A stretch of 33,481 nt of DNA, from contig JAEEHW010000084.1 of assembly GCA_016281055.1 (NCBI GenBank), positions 1-33,481 of the forward strand. Reading direction: 5' to 3'. Made by a program: the position numbers and the translations under genes. This stretch comes from Prevotella sp. (GTDB lineage: Bacteria > Bacteroidota > Bacteroidia > Bacteroidales > Bacteroidaceae). Every line of letters begins with the position of its first letter. Positions within the stretch are counted from its first letter, which is position 1. The notes beneath the pieces are model-generated. The model did no database searches, was not told where the DNA came from, and was given only the letters and a program-made list of their open reading frames with translations. Shown here one piece after another: positions 23,721 through 31,135 of this stretch.

Positions 23721-24953
23721 ATGGAAGCAACAATGAACATAGAAAAGATACGTCAGGATTTCCCCATTCTATCGAGAAAAATCTATAATAAATATCCATT
23801 GGTATATCTCGATAATGGGGCTACGACGCAAAAACCGCTCTGCGTACTTGATGCCATGCGCGAGGAATACCTCAATGTGAATGCCAACGTGCATCGCGGG
23901 GTTCACTATCTGTCGCAGCAGGCAACAGACTTGCATGAAGCTGCGCGTGAACGCGTACGCCAATTCATAAATGCAGAGAAGTCAAGTGAGATTGTATTTA
24001 CCCGCGGTACTACCGAGAGCATGAACCTCGTTGCATCCAGTTTCACCGAGGCTTATATGAAGGAAGGTGACGAAGTCATCGTCTCAACCATGGAACACCA
24101 TTCCAACATTGTACCATGGCAGTTGCAGGCGCAGCGCAAGGGTATCGTCGTTAAGGTGATTCCAATGAGTGATGACGGGATTCTTGACATCGAAGCCTTT
24201 AAAAAGTTATTTACCGAGCGCACCAGACTTGTCAGTGTTGCGCATGTAAGTAATGTGCTCGGTACGGTGAATCCGGCAAAAGAGATAGTAAGTATAGCTC
24301 ACCAGCATGGTGTGCCGTGTCTTATTGACGGAGCGCAGAGTGCTCCCCATATGAAGATAGACGTACAGGACATAGACTGCGATTTCTACGCTTTTTCAGG
24401 TCATAAAATGTACGGTCCCACCGGTATTGGCGTTCTTTATGGCAAGGAGAAATATCTTGATGAAATGCCTCCTTATCAGGGTGGCGGTGAGATGATTGGT
24501 ACTGTGTCGTTTGAGAAAACCACATGGGCAGACCTGCCGTTTAAGTTTGAGGCAGGAACGCCCGACTATGTAGCTACGCATGGATTGGCAAAAGCCATCG
24601 ATTACATGGAGGAAATCGGACTTGAAAACATTGAGAAGCATGAGCGTGAACTGACACGTTATGCCCTCGAACAAATGCAGACAATACCAGATATGCGTAT
24701 CTTTGGTCCACTTGACGCAACAAAGCGCGATGCAGTTATATCTTTCCTTGTAGGTGACATTCACCACCTCGATATGGGAACATTGCTTGATCGCCTCGGT
24801 ATTGCCGTGCGCACAGGTCATCACTGTGCTGAACCGCTGATGCACCGCCTTGGCATACAAGGTACGGTACGTGCATCGTTTGCACTCTACAACACGAAAG
24901 AAGAAATAGACGTTCTTGTCAATGGGATAAAGCGCGTCAGCCAGATGTTCTAA
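23721..24953 (+). CDS. sufS: Cysteine desulfurase SufS
   Basis: A 410-residue PLP enzyme that removes sulfur from cysteine for cluster assembly. The PLP lysine is Lys229 in YAFSGHKMYGPTG and the persulfide cysteine is Cys369 in VRTGHHCAEPLMHRLGI, the group II (SufS) motif. Other blocks are YLDNGATTQKP, TRGTTESMNLVA, EHHSNIVPWQ and DGAQSAPH. An ATG 12 bases downstream (codon 5) could also be the start. SufS usually works with SufE or SufU, neither of which is in the window. Confidence 0.96.
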   Translation: MEATMNIEKIRQDFPILSRKIYNKYPLVYLDNGATTQKPLCVLDAMREEYLNVNANVHRGVHYLSQQATDLHEAARERVRQFINAEKSSEIVFTRGTTESMNLVASSFTEAYMKEGDEVIVSTMEHHSNIVPWQLQAQRKGIVVKVIPMSDDGILDIEAFKKLFTERTRLVSVAHVSNVLGTVNPAKEIVSIAHQHGVPCLIDGAQSAPHMKIDVQDIDCDFYAFSGHKMYGPTGIGVLYGKEKYLDEMPPYQGGGEMIGTVSFEKTTWADLPFKFEAGTPDYVATHGLAKAIDYMEEIGLENIEKHERELTRYALEQMQTIPDMRIFGPLDATKRDAVISFLVGDIHHLDMGTLLDRLGIAVRTGHHCAEPLMHRLGIQGTVRASFALYNTKEEIDVLVNGIKRVSQMF

Positions 24954-24958
24954 CAGTC

Positions 24959-25579
24959 ATGCAGAAGACTACGATACTTGAAATGAACCGCCTTACGGTG
25001 GATGAATTCCATGAGGCAAGAAAAATACCGCTCATTGTCGTTCTTGACGATGTGCGATCGTTGCATAATGTAGGCAGCGTGTTCCGTACCGCCGATGCTT
25101 TTCGTGTGGCGGCAATATATATCTGCGGCATTACCGCAACACCGGATGATGTGAAAGATGTCGATGGAACCGTAATAAAAGAATGTTCATTGAAAGCCTC
25201 GCAGGAGATACATAAGACAGCCCTCGGTGCAGAGGAAAGTGTCAGCTGGCGTTATTTTAAGGATGCAAAAGATGCTGTGAAAGCATTAAAAAACGACGGT
25301 TTTACCGTGTTGGCAGTAGAGCAATGTCATGGTTCCACTATGCTTCAGGAGTTCGCTCCACGTTTGCAAGGTGGAGATGCCTCTGAACAGATTTCCTCTT
25401 CCTTGAGGGAGGGTTATGCCGTCATTCTCGGCAATGAGGTGAAAGGTGTTCATCAGGAGGTTGTGGACATGTGTGATGGTTGCCTTGAGATACCACAGTA
25501 CGGCACGAAACACTCACTAAATGTATCAGTGACCGCAGGTATTGTTATTTGGCATTTTGCCCAACAACTAATAAAATAA
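24959..25579 (+). CDS. SpoU/TrmH-family RNA 2'-O-methyltransferase
   Basis: A 206-residue SPOUT methyltransferase. Motif 1 is NVGSVFRTADAF, motif 2 is VILGNEVKGV and motif 3 is IPQYGTKHSLNVSVTAGIVIWHF, which together form the S-adenosylmethionine-binding knot. It probably 2'-O-methylates a tRNA or rRNA nucleotide; which one cannot be told. There is no N-terminal substrate-binding extension. It begins 5 bp after sufS, so it belongs to the suf transcription unit, which ends at the hairpin 25645-25690. The functional link to Fe-S assembly is unclear. Confidence 0.9.
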   Translation: MQKTTILEMNRLTVDEFHEARKIPLIVVLDDVRSLHNVGSVFRTADAFRVAAIYICGITATPDDVKDVDGTVIKECSLKASQEIHKTALGAEESVSWRYFKDAKDAVKALKNDGFTVLAVEQCHGSTMLQEFAPRLQGGDASEQISSSLREGYAVILGNEVKGVHQEVVDMCDGCLEIPQYGTKHSLNVSVTAGIVIWHFAQQLIK

Positions 25580-25644
25580 GGCAATGCAGAAGTAGCCATA
25601 TTATTCCTGTTTTACCTTAACCTCAAGAAAAACAAATTGTCATA

Positions 25645-25690
25645 AAAATAGGTTTTTGCTTACAAATTGTAAGTAAAAACCTATTTTTTT
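25645..25690. terminator. Bidirectional terminator after the suf operon
   Basis: A 21-base arm at 25645-25665 pairs with 25667-25687 with a single G-T pair; the apex opens to a short loop. T runs follow on both strands (25684-25690 on plus). It ends the suf-methyltransferase unit and could also stop transcription from the PAP2 gene on the other strand. Confidence 0.8.
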
Positions 25691-25729
25691 GTAACGCAAA
25701 TATCTAACGAATGTTAAATTGTATAGGGT

Positions 25730-25817
25730 ATCGTAATAGCTATGCTTTTACATGGTAAAAGCTATCATATTACACTGTAAAAGCATAGCTATTACAAGGT
25801 AATATGATAGCTTTCAT
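25730..25817. repeat. 22-bp tandem array, four units in A-B-A'-B' order (array 2)
   Basis: Four contiguous 22-bp units start at 25730, 25752, 25774 and 25796, with linkers ATC, ATG, ACT, AAG and 19-bp cores GTAATAGCTATGCTTTTAC, GTAAAAGCTATCATATTAC, GTAAAAGCATAGCTATTAC and GTAATATGATAGCTTTCAT. Core 3 is the exact reverse complement of core 1; core 4 is that of core 2 with the last 3 positions degraded. The array lies in the convergent gap between the RNA methyltransferase and PAP2 genes. It shares 22 identical bases (25756-25777) in inverted orientation with 10005-10026. Confidence 0.88.
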
Positions 25818-25894
25818 TTTGTCAAAGTATATCAGTAACATTTTATGTTTGTACCTACTGTTATATTATTGCCTAAAATAAAGGAAACAATCTG

Positions 25895-26896
25895 TCAAAT
25901 CTTCTTCAGTTTCATGCCGCCAAGCAAGAAGAAAAAGGCGATTCCAACGAAGAAGCCTGCGATAGCATCAATGGCATAATGGGCATATATATATACGGTG
26001 GACATACAGAGGAAAAGGTATGGAACCGCTAATATAAGCATATATTTCCACATTCGCATTCGCATAACCATGACCATCACCAGGGTGGCTATGGCTACAT
26101 GACTGGATGGAAAGGCTGCTGTTGGACGCTCTCCTGTTTGATGCGCCATCTGACAAAGGCCGTAAAAGAGTCCGTCACTCCACCCAGGAGCCTTCAGACA
26201 CTCGGTGGAATCGGCGAAATAATGTCCTACGTCGGGAAAATTAGCTTCCTTGATGTTCTCAATACCTGCAGCAAGATAATAATATTGAGGACCAGTTACG
26301 GGTAGGAAAAGATAAATAATATAGCACAGGAAAAAACCAGTGAATATCATAAAGGAAACACGCTCCACCTGTTTGTAGTCGCGGATGAATACGAGGAATA
26401 TTGTGACGACGAAGAAAAGGTAGTATGACACATAGCCCATATACATCAATTCAGACACTACCCGTGATGAGAAACGCTCGGAAAACACAGCAGCAGGTTG
26501 ACAATTAAAGAGTGATTGTTCCCATCCAGCGAATATGTGGTCAAGGCATCCAAACTGTTGGTTTATTTCGTATGTGTCAGGATACCATGCACCGAGCAGC
26601 AGAAGCAGATAACCCAGGCGACACATCATCACGGCTCTACATGGCCACAACCAGTAAACGGCCCATAGAGCGATGGTGCCGCTGAGTGCAGTGATGCGTT
26701 GCCATAGCAATGTGGATGGGTCTTTGAGGTTTGTCCAAGTAAATAGGATTATCAATGCGGTCAGTATGGCGTATATGAACTGAGCAACTTCTGGTGCGAT
26801 GAAACCGAAGAATCCCATACCCAAAGGACCACCTTTGTGTATGGGAATTTTCTTTTTCGTTGGAACGATAAAATCGGAAATATTGTTATTCTTCAT
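25895..26896 (-). CDS. PAP2-superfamily membrane phosphatase/phosphotransferase
   Basis: A 333-residue membrane protein with about seven hydrophobic segments. PAP2 catalytic motifs are present: GERPTAAFPSSHVA with PSSH at 263-266, and the third motif AHYAIDAIAG with His307 and Asp310. The segment LPVTGPQYYY upstream of the active site resembles the AUR1/inositol-phosphoceramide-synthase-like branch (PAP2_3), so it may act on a sphingolipid or inositol lipid rather than phosphatidic acid; this is inference. It starts 22 bp after the DUF4294 gene and is probably cotranscribed with it. Confidence 0.85.
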   Translation of the reverse strand: MKNNNISDFIVPTKKKIPIHKGGPLGMGFFGFIAPEVAQFIYAILTALIILFTWTNLKDPSTLLWQRITALSGTIALWAVYWLWPCRAVMMCRLGYLLLLLGAWYPDTYEINQQFGCLDHIFAGWEQSLFNCQPAAVFSERFSSRVVSELMYMGYVSYYLFFVVTIFLVFIRDYKQVERVSFMIFTGFFLCYIIYLFLPVTGPQYYYLAAGIENIKEANFPDVGHYFADSTECLKAPGWSDGLFYGLCQMAHQTGERPTAAFPSSHVAIATLVMVMVMRMRMWKYMLILAVPYLFLCMSTVYIYAHYAIDAIAGFFVGIAFFFLLGGMKLKKI

Positions 26897-26918
26897 TTTT
26901 ATGTAATCAATATGACAA

Positions 26919-27560
26919 TTAGAGTTGTCCAGCTTCTACCAGTCTGACAACGCGCTCGGTCAGTTTGTCTTTTCCTTTGGGATCATATTCTTTCTTCAGT
27001 GATGCTCCCAGCATCCATGCAAATGATTGATAGAATACGGCTTTTGTCTTGCCGAGAAAGGCTTGTACAAGCTCGTATGATGAGGAGTTAGTCTCGCGAT
27101 AAACAAGTTTTATCAGCAGTTTGCCTTGTGAGTAAGTCAGTTTCTTGAGTCGTGGTGTATATTCGGCTTTCAGACTCTTCTCTACATATTTTATGTGTTC
27201 GTCGCGGGCTTTCTTGTTAGGCAGCGTTTCCAAGTATTCGTATGTTTCTATTACGGCTGCATTCACCTCTTTGGCAATGGGAAGAACTTTTTTTACATTA
27301 TATACAAGACGGTTGTATGCCTCTCTTTGTTTCTCGTTCTTGAATTCCAGTGGGCCATATACATACACGTTGTTCATTTCTACATACTTTATGCTGTCAC
27401 CGGTGGAGTCGTCCATAATTTTGCTGACACGCACCATTGGCACAAACGTGGGACTGTCCATGTCAACATGTCGGTCTTCCGGTTTAATTTTCTTCTTGTC
27501 CTTGCCGGCAGCGGGTAACGACAATAGCATTATTAATATGTATATAAAAACATTTTTCAC
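26919..27560 (-). CDS. DUF4294-domain exported protein
   Basis: A 213-residue protein with a signal peptide (MKNVFIYILIMLLSLPAAG). The conserved central part runs from VYVYGPLEFKNEKQREAYNRLVYNVKKVLPIAKEV to KLIKLVYRETNSSSYELVQAFLG, which I recognise as DUF4294, a family of Bacteroidetes periplasmic proteins without known function. Long basic-acidic helices make up most of residues 75-150. It has a consensus-like -7 element (TACTTTTG at 27589-27582, minus strand) about 22 bases upstream of the start. The PAP2 gene follows after 22 bp. Confidence 0.85.
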   Translation of the reverse strand: MKNVFIYILIMLLSLPAAGKDKKKIKPEDRHVDMDSPTFVPMVRVSKIMDDSTGDSIKYVEMNNVYVYGPLEFKNEKQREAYNRLVYNVKKVLPIAKEVNAAVIETYEYLETLPNKKARDEHIKYVEKSLKAEYTPRLKKLTYSQGKLLIKLVYRETNSSSYELVQAFLGKTKAVFYQSFAWMLGASLKKEYDPKGKDKLTERVVRLVEAGQL

Positions 27561-27725
27561 AGTGTTTTTTATTTTTCAGCGCAAAAGTACAACTATTTTT
27601 TCATATATTGGCTATTTTGCATATTAAAAATACATAATTTCAGTAATATATAACATAATTTCGTCTTTCGTGGATGATTTATGTCAATTAATTGCAAACA
27701 ATCTGTACTTTTAACCAATTTTTTT

Positions 27726-27755
27726 TTGGTGTTAAGGAAAAATAACATAATTTTG
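27726..27755 (+). promoter_or_regulatory. Fimbrial operon promoter
   Basis: TTG at 27726-27728 (within TTTG), a 19-base spacer and TAATTTTG at 27748-27755 match the Bacteroidetes consensus exactly. Transcription would start near 27762. Confidence 0.7.
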
Positions 27756-27830
27756 GAGTAGAATATAAAACTAAATCAAGATATCTAACTGAGAAAGAAA
27801 CCCTACTCAAGAGTGAGAAGGGAGAGAGAG

Positions 27831-27866
27831 ATGACTGAACAATGTTATAAATATAATTTGGAGTAA
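27831..27866 (+). CDS. Possible leader peptide upstream of the fimbrial operon
   Basis: An ORF of 11 codons (MTEQCYKYNLE) begins right after GGGAGAGAGAG, an unusually purine-rich Shine-Dalgarno-like stretch for this window. It lies 70 nt after the predicted transcription start and 80 nt before the DUF3575 start, just after a hairpin. The stop overlaps the second copy of the GGAGTA motif. It could be chance; there is no test of translation here. Confidence 0.3.
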   Translation: MTEQCYKYNLE

Positions 27867-27945
27867 AGCATTATACCTTATTATATTGTACCTTAATTGA
27901 AGAGAAAAACGAATTTAGAAAATTTAAAAAAAGAGGAGAATACGG

Positions 27946-28692
27946 ATGAGAATCTTGGTTGCACATATTGCCCATAGAGCAGGCATCAGCTTTGTACTGG
28001 TTACCCTTCTCCTCGTTGTTGCACCGACAGTGTGTGGCGCAGAAAAACGCGATACATGTAAATATTCACCGCTTGTCACCATACGCACCAACACTTTGTA
28101 TGATGCGTTCCTCATACCAAACATAGGAGCAGAACTTCAGATTGCACGGGGATGGTCTGTGCAGTTGGATTGGCTGTATACATGGTTCTCGTCAGACAAC
28201 CGCCATCGTTATTGGCAGGGTTATGGAGGTTATCTGACGGTAAAGAAATACTTTGAATTCCTTGATTGGGTCTCAGATGCTCCGCTGGTAGGTCACCATA
28301 TAGGTTTCTATCTTACGGGCCTCACCTACGACCTTGAATGGGGAGGCAAGGGATATCAGGCTTCACACTTCGGATTTGGAGGAGGTGTAGAGTATGGTTA
28401 CTCATGGCGAGTGAGCCGCTCAATGAAGATGGACTTTTCACTTGGCTTGGGCTTTCAAGACGGTGAATATAAAGAATATGAACCAAGCAACGACCACTAC
28501 AACCACTATGTATGGCTCGCCACGAAGAAACGTCATTGGTGGGGACCTACGAAGTTGGAACTGTCGCTGGCATGGATCATAGGAGGAAAAAAGAAAACAA
28601 ATAAAACAAAACCTATAGATACTATAGAAACTATAGGAACTATAGAAAATATAGAATCTATAGAAACTAACAGGAAAGGAGGTGGCCTATGA
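27946..28692 (+). CDS. DUF3575-family outer-membrane protein, fimbrial operon
   Basis: A 248-residue protein with an N-terminal signal region (FVLVTLLLVVAPTVCGA) and a predicted small beta barrel. The DUF3575 hallmarks are TIRTNTLYDAFLIPNIGAELQIARGWSVQLDWLYTWFSSDNRHRYWQGYGGYLTVKKYF and GFGGGVEYGYSWRVSRSMKMDFSLGLGF. The family is common next to fimbrillin and Mfa2/FimB-type genes and its role is not established. Barrel-like sequence ends at LELSLAWIIGG; the remaining 30 residues are a low-complexity tail (Thr-Ile-Glu repeated) encoded by a 9-bp minisatellite, probably not functional. It overlaps the next gene by 4 bp (ATGA). First gene of the fimbrial operon. Confidence 0.87.
   Translation: MRILVAHIAHRAGISFVLVTLLLVVAPTVCGAEKRDTCKYSPLVTIRTNTLYDAFLIPNIGAELQIARGWSVQLDWLYTWFSSDNRHRYWQGYGGYLTVKKYFEFLDWVSDAPLVGHHIGFYLTGLTYDLEWGGKGYQASHFGFGGGVEYGYSWRVSRSMKMDFSLGLGFQDGEYKEYEPSNDHYNHYVWLATKKRHWWGPTKLELSLAWIIGGKKKTNKTKPIDTIETIGTIENIESIETNRKGGGL
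28613..28666 (+). repeat. 9-bp tandem repeat encoding the DUF3575 tail
   Basis: Six in-register units: CTATAGATA, CTATAGAAA, CTATAGGAA, CTATAGAAA, ATATAGAAT, CTATAGAAA. The period keeps the reading frame and encodes Ile-Asp/Glu/Gly-Thr/Asn/Ser triplets. It is the same unit (ATAGAAACT) as at 7744-7808 and lies 22 bp before the next start codon. Confidence 0.88.
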
Positions 28693-29666
28693 AACACTCG
28701 CCGCAGTCTCGGCGTTGGGTGGCAAGGGGCAGTTTACTGATAATGCTCTGCCTCCTACTGACGGGATGCGAATACAAAGACCTGTGCTATGACCACCATC
28801 ATTCAGACAAGGTCTTCGTCACCTTCGACTGGCGGAAGGCTCCGCAGCATACAGCGACAAGTATGACAGTGCTCTTTTACAATATTGACAACCCCTCACA
28901 GCAACCTATACGCTATGACTACCCTCTCAGTGGTGGCACAGCAACACTGCAACCAGGAAGATGGCGCGCCGTGACATACAACAATAATACGGAGGCTATC
29001 CGACACCGCGGACAGCAGTGGTGGACAACGCCAGAGGCTTATACTCGACAGTCTTCCATAGAGGAAGGAACGCAGTTTACCCGAGGAGTGATGCCACAGG
29101 CCAACGGTGCTGAGCAGGAACAGGTAATTCTCGAGCCAGACCCTATATGGGGATGCGTAAGTGAAGAGTTTACCCTTATTGCTGATGGTGATGGCTACAA
29201 CTTGGTGCTTTATCCAGAGTATCGCTACACCACACTGAAGGTGAAAATCGTCAATGTGCCGAACCTGAAATATACCGAGGGCATAGGAGGCGCAATATCA
29301 GGCGTTGCTGCATCGCGCTTCATATCCACGGGAGAGATGGGACAGCAGATGGTCACCGAGGCTTTCACTGTTCAGAAGACCGACGAAGAGACTCTTGAGA
29401 TGAGCGTGAATATCTTCGGACGTCGCACAGATGCTCCGGACATTGCTCATTACCTCACCATCTACGCTATTCTTGCCGATGGATCGAAATGGTATTACAC
29501 CATCGACGTGACAGACAAGTTGCAACATGCAGCGATAGATGACGGTAACAGCACCATATCGATAGAGGTTGACGGACTTCCCATCCCGAAACCTATTGTC
29601 AACGGTTCTGGTTTCCATCCCACCATTGATGGTTGGCAAGGCGTAAATATTGAAGTCACGATGTAG
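28689..29666 (+). CDS. DUF5119 / FimB-Mfa2-like fimbrial lipoprotein
   Basis: A 325-residue lipoprotein with lipobox LLLTGC (Cys27), followed by EYKDLCYDHHHSDKVFVTFDW, the opening I associate with DUF5119 (FimB/Mfa2 family). Proteins of this type anchor and cap the base of Bacteroidales type V pili in the outer membrane. The body is beta-rich (YRYTTLKVKIVNVPNLKYTEGIGGAISGVAASRFIS) and matches the two-domain transthyretin-like plan of fimbrillins. It starts inside the DUF3575 stop (ATGA) and comes before the fimbrillins, whereas in Porphyromonas gingivalis the anchor follows the shaft gene. Confidence 0.85.
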   Translation: MKHSPQSRRWVARGSLLIMLCLLLTGCEYKDLCYDHHHSDKVFVTFDWRKAPQHTATSMTVLFYNIDNPSQQPIRYDYPLSGGTATLQPGRWRAVTYNNNTEAIRHRGQQWWTTPEAYTRQSSIEEGTQFTRGVMPQANGAEQEQVILEPDPIWGCVSEEFTLIADGDGYNLVLYPEYRYTTLKVKIVNVPNLKYTEGIGGAISGVAASRFISTGEMGQQMVTEAFTVQKTDEETLEMSVNIFGRRTDAPDIAHYLTIYAILADGSKWYYTIDVTDKLQHAAIDDGNSTISIEVDGLPIPKPIVNGSGFHPTIDGWQGVNIEVTM

Positions 29667-29758
29667 GGGAGAATCAAAGTATAATGCGCAAAGAGATGAG
29701 AGAGAAAACAAGAAAAACAAAACAAAAAATATTATTAACACTCTAAAACTTAAAGATT

Positions 29759-30901
29759 ATGAAAAAGAATTTATGGATTTTTGCAGCAGCAGCCGTAGCG
29801 CTCGCAGCTTGCAGCAACGATGACACCATCGCACAATATCAAGAGGACGCCATCAACTTCAATACTGTTGTTGAAGGAGTGACACGTGCAACTGGTATCA
29901 CAACAGGTAACCTCACATCATTCTATGTGACAGCAAAGCGTGGCAATGATATCTACTTTGCAGAAGATCCAGTTACATTTACTAAGGACGGAGAGACTAC
30001 AAGCTACAGGTCAGCGACAAAGTACTACTGGCCATCAGAGGGCAAGCTTGACTTCTATGCTTTCGCTCCTGCAGCAGGTACAGGTAGTACAATTACACGT
30101 ACCGACTCTACCCATTTCAGCGTTACTCCAGCCGCTGCTCCAGCAAGCCAGCAGGACTTCGTATATGGCGTAGTAAGACAGCAGGACAAGACAACTGGCG
30201 GACAGGGTGTGGCTCTTAACTTCCGTCACGCTATGTCTAACGTGATCATCCAGCTGAAGAACACTTCTGACGACAAGAAAGTTACAGTAGGTAACGTTGC
30301 CATCGGCTATATCCTGCCTACAGGTGCTTTCGCTCCTGTATTTAAGACTGCTGAAGGTGACCAGATTGGTTTCTGCACAAACGGTACAGGCATCTCTAAC
30401 GTGACAGCCGCTTCTGAGACTGGTTACTACATCGTTCCAGGTGCATGGACAGCTGATGGTACAAGAACATCTTACACTCAGGCTGCTACCATAACAAGCT
30501 ACACAGACGAAACTGCTACCACAGCTCTTCCTGCTGACATGATTCTCGTGCCACAGACATTGGTTAATGCAGGAGCTTACAGCACAGCTACAGCTGGCAG
30601 TGGATTCAACGGCGCTTGCATCACTGTTCAGGTGAAGATACAGGACGCACAGGATCACTACCTCGCAGGTACTGCAAGCGATTTCGTTACAGCTATGTGG
30701 CCTCTCGTTGCAACACAGTGGCTCCCAGGTCATAAGTACACCTATACTCTTGACCTCGCCGGTGGTGGTTACTACACAACAAACCAGGATGCCAGCGAAG
30801 ACCTCGACCCAATCCTCGAGAATGCAGAGATTTTCTTCCTCTCTCCAACTGTTGACGAGTGGATTGCAGCTCCTGGTATAAATGTACCTGCTAACAACTA
30901 A
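29759..30901 (+). CDS. Fimbrillin-family lipoprotein (probable major shaft subunit)
   Basis: A 380-residue protein with lipobox ALAAC (Cys18) and a likely processing site near Arg43 (VVEGVTRATG); in type V pili a protease cut after such an Arg frees the acceptor groove for the donor strand of the next subunit. Fimbrillin (Mfa-like) core motifs are KYYWPSEGKLDFYAFAPA and GVALNFRHAMSNVIIQLKN. The C terminus (TVDEWIAAPGINVPANN) may be the donor strand. The sequence is rich in Ala, Thr and Gly, and its codons are more uniform than those of neighbours, as expected for an abundant product. A GC-rich hairpin follows at 30961-30993, which would make it the most abundant cistron. Confidence 0.85.
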   Translation: MKKNLWIFAAAAVALAACSNDDTIAQYQEDAINFNTVVEGVTRATGITTGNLTSFYVTAKRGNDIYFAEDPVTFTKDGETTSYRSATKYYWPSEGKLDFYAFAPAAGTGSTITRTDSTHFSVTPAAAPASQQDFVYGVVRQQDKTTGGQGVALNFRHAMSNVIIQLKNTSDDKKVTVGNVAIGYILPTGAFAPVFKTAEGDQIGFCTNGTGISNVTAASETGYYIVPGAWTADGTRTSYTQAATITSYTDETATTALPADMILVPQTLVNAGAYSTATAGSGFNGACITVQVKIQDAQDHYLAGTASDFVTAMWPLVATQWLPGHKYTYTLDLAGGGYYTTNQDASEDLDPILENAEIFFLSPTVDEWIAAPGINVPANN

Positions 30902-30960
30902 ATTCATTTGTAATGCCACAGGCAACAGATGTCAGCCATGGCATTAGATGAATACCATTT

Positions 30961-30993
30961 AAGCCCGGCGGGGTTCGACTCCCCGTCGGGCTT
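30961..30993 (+). terminator. GC-rich hairpin after fimbrillin 1, shaped like a tRNA acceptor/T-arm minihelix
   Basis: A 13-base arm (30961-30973) pairs with 30981-30993 with one G-T pair, closed by the 7-nt loop TTCGACT. A T run is lacking (TTCTAAAA follows), so it may stabilise the upstream mRNA or only partly terminate. The loop fits the tRNA T-loop consensus TTCRANY, and stem lengths 7+5 match an acceptor plus T stem. Confidence 0.6.
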
Positions 30994-31030
30994 CTAAAAA
31001 GAAAGAAAAAAGGCCCGGGGCCGAAACAAT

Positions 31031-31058
31031 GCATAATGCACAATTCATAATGCATAAT
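31031..31058 (+). repeat. 7-bp tandem repeat (GCATAAT) between the two fimbrillin genes
   Basis: Four in-register units: GCATAAT, GCACAAT, TCATAAT, GCATAAT. The array lies 77 bp before the start of the second fimbrillin gene. Confidence 0.75.
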
Positions 31059-31135
31059 TAAGATTGACCAAGTCAAAGAAAGAAAATAAAGAGAAGACAG
31101 AAAAAGGCGAAGCCTCGAAATATTGAAATAACTAA

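Larger units (their letters stand above)
25580..25894. other. Convergent intergenic region
   Basis: This 315-bp gap holds the bidirectional terminator (25645-25690) and the 22-bp array (25730-25817). I see no ORF, RNA gene or promoter in it. Confidence 0.6.
27561..27945 (+). other. Fimbrial operon upstream region and leader
   Basis: A 385-bp AT-rich region. It contains the minus-strand -7 box of the DUF4294 gene (27582-27589), the fimbrial promoter (27726-27755), a hairpin near 27801-27822 (CCCT-A-CTCA/TGAG-A-AGGG), a possible 11-codon leader ORF (27831-27866), and a near-repeat of the promoter -7 region (ATAATTTGGAGTA at about 27854-27866). The leader would be about 185 nt. I looked for inverted repeats flanking the promoter, as in invertible promoters, and saw none. 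Confidence 0.55.

Noticed and set aside
27561..27945. Invertible (phase-variable) fimbrial promoter
   Set aside because: No inverted repeats flank the promoter and no recombinase gene is near; only short palindromes such as CAATTAATTG are seen.
30035..30925. Minus-strand ORF of 296 codons within fimbrillin 1
   Set aside because: It is a shadow frame with very high Cys and Ser content and no motif; the plus frame is a clear lipoprotein pilin.
30961..30993. tRNA gene
   Set aside because: Only an acceptor plus T-arm shape can be drawn; the D-arm, anticodon arm and CCA are absent.
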